DNA of 53,563 nucleotides from positions 1 to 53,563 of the forward strand of contig NZ_QSCM01000018.1 of NCBI RefSeq assembly GCF_003463065.1. The letters are read 5' to 3'. The translations under genes and the position numbers were made by a program. The stretch comes from Blautia sp. OF03-15BH (GTDB lineage: Bacteria > Bacillota > Clostridia > Lachnospirales > Lachnospiraceae). Numbering within the stretch: position 1 is the first letter of the stretch; each line of letters begins with the position of its first letter. Shown here piece after piece: positions 51,949-53,563 of the stretch. The notes beneath the pieces are model-generated. The model was not told where the DNA came from. It worked only from the letters and a program-made list of their open reading frames with translations, and ran no database searches.

Positions 51949-53292
51949 ATGACTTCAGCTTCATCTGCCAAAAAGGAATCCGCCGGAGCCCTTTTTGCAA
52001 AATACGTTTCCCAGAACATTCTGGGCATGATCGGTGTGTCCGCCTATGTACTGGCAGATACTTTTTTTATTTCCCTGGCGGAGGGTGCAGACGGCATTAC
52101 GGCCTTGAACCTGGTCCTGCCTCTCTACAGCCTGATCTTTGCCATCGGCTCCATGATCGGTGTCGGCTCTGCCACCCGTTTCAAGATCTACCAGGCGAGA
52201 GGCGACAAGGAAGCCGGTTTCTATTTTACCAACTCCATCCTTTTTGCCTTTATTTTCGGTCTGCTCTTTTCCCTGGCCGGTCTTTTTGTTCCCGGGGCGA
52301 TCGTCAGACTTCTTGGCGGAACCGATGAGATCGTTGCCATCGGGATTCCCTATACACGGATCTTTTTGCTTTTTGCTCCGTTTTTCATGATGAACTATAT
52401 CTGTAATGCCTTTGTCCGCAATGACGGTAACCCCTCTCTTGCGATGGCGGCAACCTTTTCCAGCAGTATTTTCAATATCATCATGGATTATGTCCTGATG
52501 TTCCCTCTGAAAATGGGAATGGCCGGTGCGGCTCTTGCCACCGCCTTTTCTCCCATTGTCGGGATCTCCATCTGCAGCATCCATCTTTTTTCCGGAAAAA
52601 GTTCCGTTCATCTTCAGCGGCAGTATCCCTCTCTGAGACGTCTGGGACGGGCCTGTCAGCTTGGCGTTGCAGCCTTTATGGGCGAGATTTCTTCCGGCGT
52701 GACCACCATGGTCTTTAATTTTCTGATCCTTGGTCTTGCCGGAAATACCGGTATTGCTGCCTATGGTGTGGTTGCCAATGTAGCGATCGTAGGTACCGCA
52801 GTCTTTAACGGTATCTCCCAGGGTTCCCAGCCGCTCCTCAGTGATTATTACGGAAGAAACGACGGGAGATCGGTCCGGAAGATCCTGCGCCTTTCCATGA
52901 TCACCGGTATTACTGCAGCGGTTCTGATCATTCTTTTCACCAACCTGGCTCCGGAACAGATCGTTGCCGCCTTCAACAGTGAAAACAATGCGGAGATGGC
53001 ATCCTATGCCGTCTTCGGTGTCCGACTCTATTTCACGGGCTTTCTCTTCGCCGGCTTTAACATCATCGGTACCGGTTTCTTAAGTGCCACAGAAAGCGCC
53101 GCCTGGGCCTTTCTCACTTCCGTACTGCGTGGTTTTGTGGCGATCAGCCTCTGTGCCGTTATCCTGGCTGCCCTTTTTGGTATGACAGGTGTCTGGCTGG
53201 CCTTTCCGGTGGCAGAGCTTCTCACTACTCTTCTTATGGTCATCGCCATCGTACGGAGTGTCCGGAAAATGCCTGCAAAAGAAAGGCTTTGA
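51949..53292 (+). CDS. MATE family multidrug/Na+ antiporter
   Basis: 447 aa from ATG 51949, with GGAGG 5 nt upstream; an earlier start at 51898 has no RBS. Twelve predicted TM helices in two halves: SQNILGMIGVSAYVLADTFF and GADGITALNLVLPLYSLIFA near the start, GMAGAALATAFSP in the middle and GISQGSQPLLSDYYGR opening the second half. Exports cationic drugs or metabolites in exchange for Na+ or H+. Substrate cannot be told from sequence. Confidence 0.9.
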   Translation: MTSASSAKKESAGALFAKYVSQNILGMIGVSAYVLADTFFISLAEGADGITALNLVLPLYSLIFAIGSMIGVGSATRFKIYQARGDKEAGFYFTNSILFAFIFGLLFSLAGLFVPGAIVRLLGGTDEIVAIGIPYTRIFLLFAPFFMMNYICNAFVRNDGNPSLAMAATFSSSIFNIIMDYVLMFPLKMGMAGAALATAFSPIVGISICSIHLFSGKSSVHLQRQYPSLRRLGRACQLGVAAFMGEISSGVTTMVFNFLILGLAGNTGIAAYGVVANVAIVGTAVFNGISQGSQPLLSDYYGRNDGRSVRKILRLSMITGITAAVLIILFTNLAPEQIVAAFNSENNAEMASYAVFGVRLYFTGFLFAGFNIIGTGFLSATESAAWAFLTSVLRGFVAISLCAVILAALFGMTGVWLAFPVAELLTTLLMVIAIVRSVRKMPAKERL

Positions 53293-53325
53293 GCAGCTTC
53301 TTGCTCAATAACTCCTGTAAAAACA

Positions 53326-53374
53326 AAAAGCAGGAAATAACAGATCACATGGATCTCATCATTTCCTGCTTCTT
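53326..53374 (+). terminator. Terminator after the MATE gene
   Basis: AAAGCAGGAAAT ... ATTTCCTGCTTCTTT with an inner GATC/GATC pairing, 34 nt past the stop. Confidence 0.55.
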
Positions 53375-53430
53375 TGTATTCTCTGATTTTCTGCAATAAA
53401 AAAGCTCCTGATTCATCAAGAGCTTTCCAG

Positions 53431-53502
53431 AGGCGCAGACCGGATTTGAACCGGTGCGTACTGGTGTTGCAGACCATTGCCTTACCGCTTGGCTACTGCG
53501 CC
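53431..53502 (-). tRNA. tRNA-Cys (GCA)
   Basis: Acceptor GGCGCAG / CTGCGCC, D-loop AGCCAAGCGGTAAGGC, anticodon GCA in GGTCTGCAACACC, T-arm CCGGTTCAAATCCGG. 72 nt, no encoded CCA. Confidence 0.93.
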
Positions 53503-53505
53503 ATA

Positions 53506-53563
<58 letters not shown>

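Overview
The window reads as a chromosomal segment of a Gram-positive, spore-forming member of the Clostridia, most likely Lachnospiraceae (family-level inference). The support is a SAM-I riboswitch before metK, a DUF3794/LysM spore-coat-type protein, two YitT-type membrane proteins, three OmpR-type two-component systems, AGGAGG-like ribosome binding sites, and a full set of cell-wall enzymes (MurA, MurF, a MurE-like ligase, Ddl, L,D-transpeptidase, LtaS-like synthase). Operons are short, and many are separated by bidirectional hairpin terminators.

Layout. 1-2803 is an AT-rich scar. It holds the tail of an IS200/IS605 TnpB gene with its right end, a broken GPH-type sugar transporter, an intact serine hydrolase, and a second copy of the same IS right end that cuts off a small gene. 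2986-6790 is a minus-strand cluster: a PilZ (c-di-GMP-binding) protein translationally coupled to a membrane-anchored protein, followed by two secreted TasA/camelysin-like proteins. 6982-12659 carries an LtaS-like sulfatase, a GH32 beta-fructofuranosidase, a DUF3794-LysM protein and a PrcB-like lipoprotein. 12714-15406 is a pabA-pabB-pabC folate operon, divergent from plsC (15626).

16452-23975 is the most interesting block. A two-component system is followed by a five-gene operon: amino-acid adenylation enzyme, formyltransferase-family protein, carrier protein, AlgI/DltB-type MBOAT acyltransferase and SGNH protein. It looks like a dlt operon with a formyltransferase inserted, and the arrangement suggests attachment of N-formylated aminoacyl groups to a cell-surface polymer. 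This function is inferred, not known.

24069-33608 holds murF, ddl, an L,D-transpeptidase, a class I aminotransferase, yitT, a marR regulator with a clear operator, cdd and cysE. 33682-38935 contains REP-like palindromes, a second two-component system, metK with its S-box riboswitch, and a second yitT. 38980-40755 carries an orphan PduB-like microcompartment shell protein and apbE. 40803-47370 holds murA with a long structured leader, then maf-RR-HK-lipoprotein-aroK as one tight operon. 47566-47691 is a strongly structured cloverleaf-like intergenic element. The right end holds a MurE-like ligase, a radical SAM protein, a ferredoxin-type aldo/keto reductase, a MATE exporter, tRNA-Cys and a partial tRNA-Asn.
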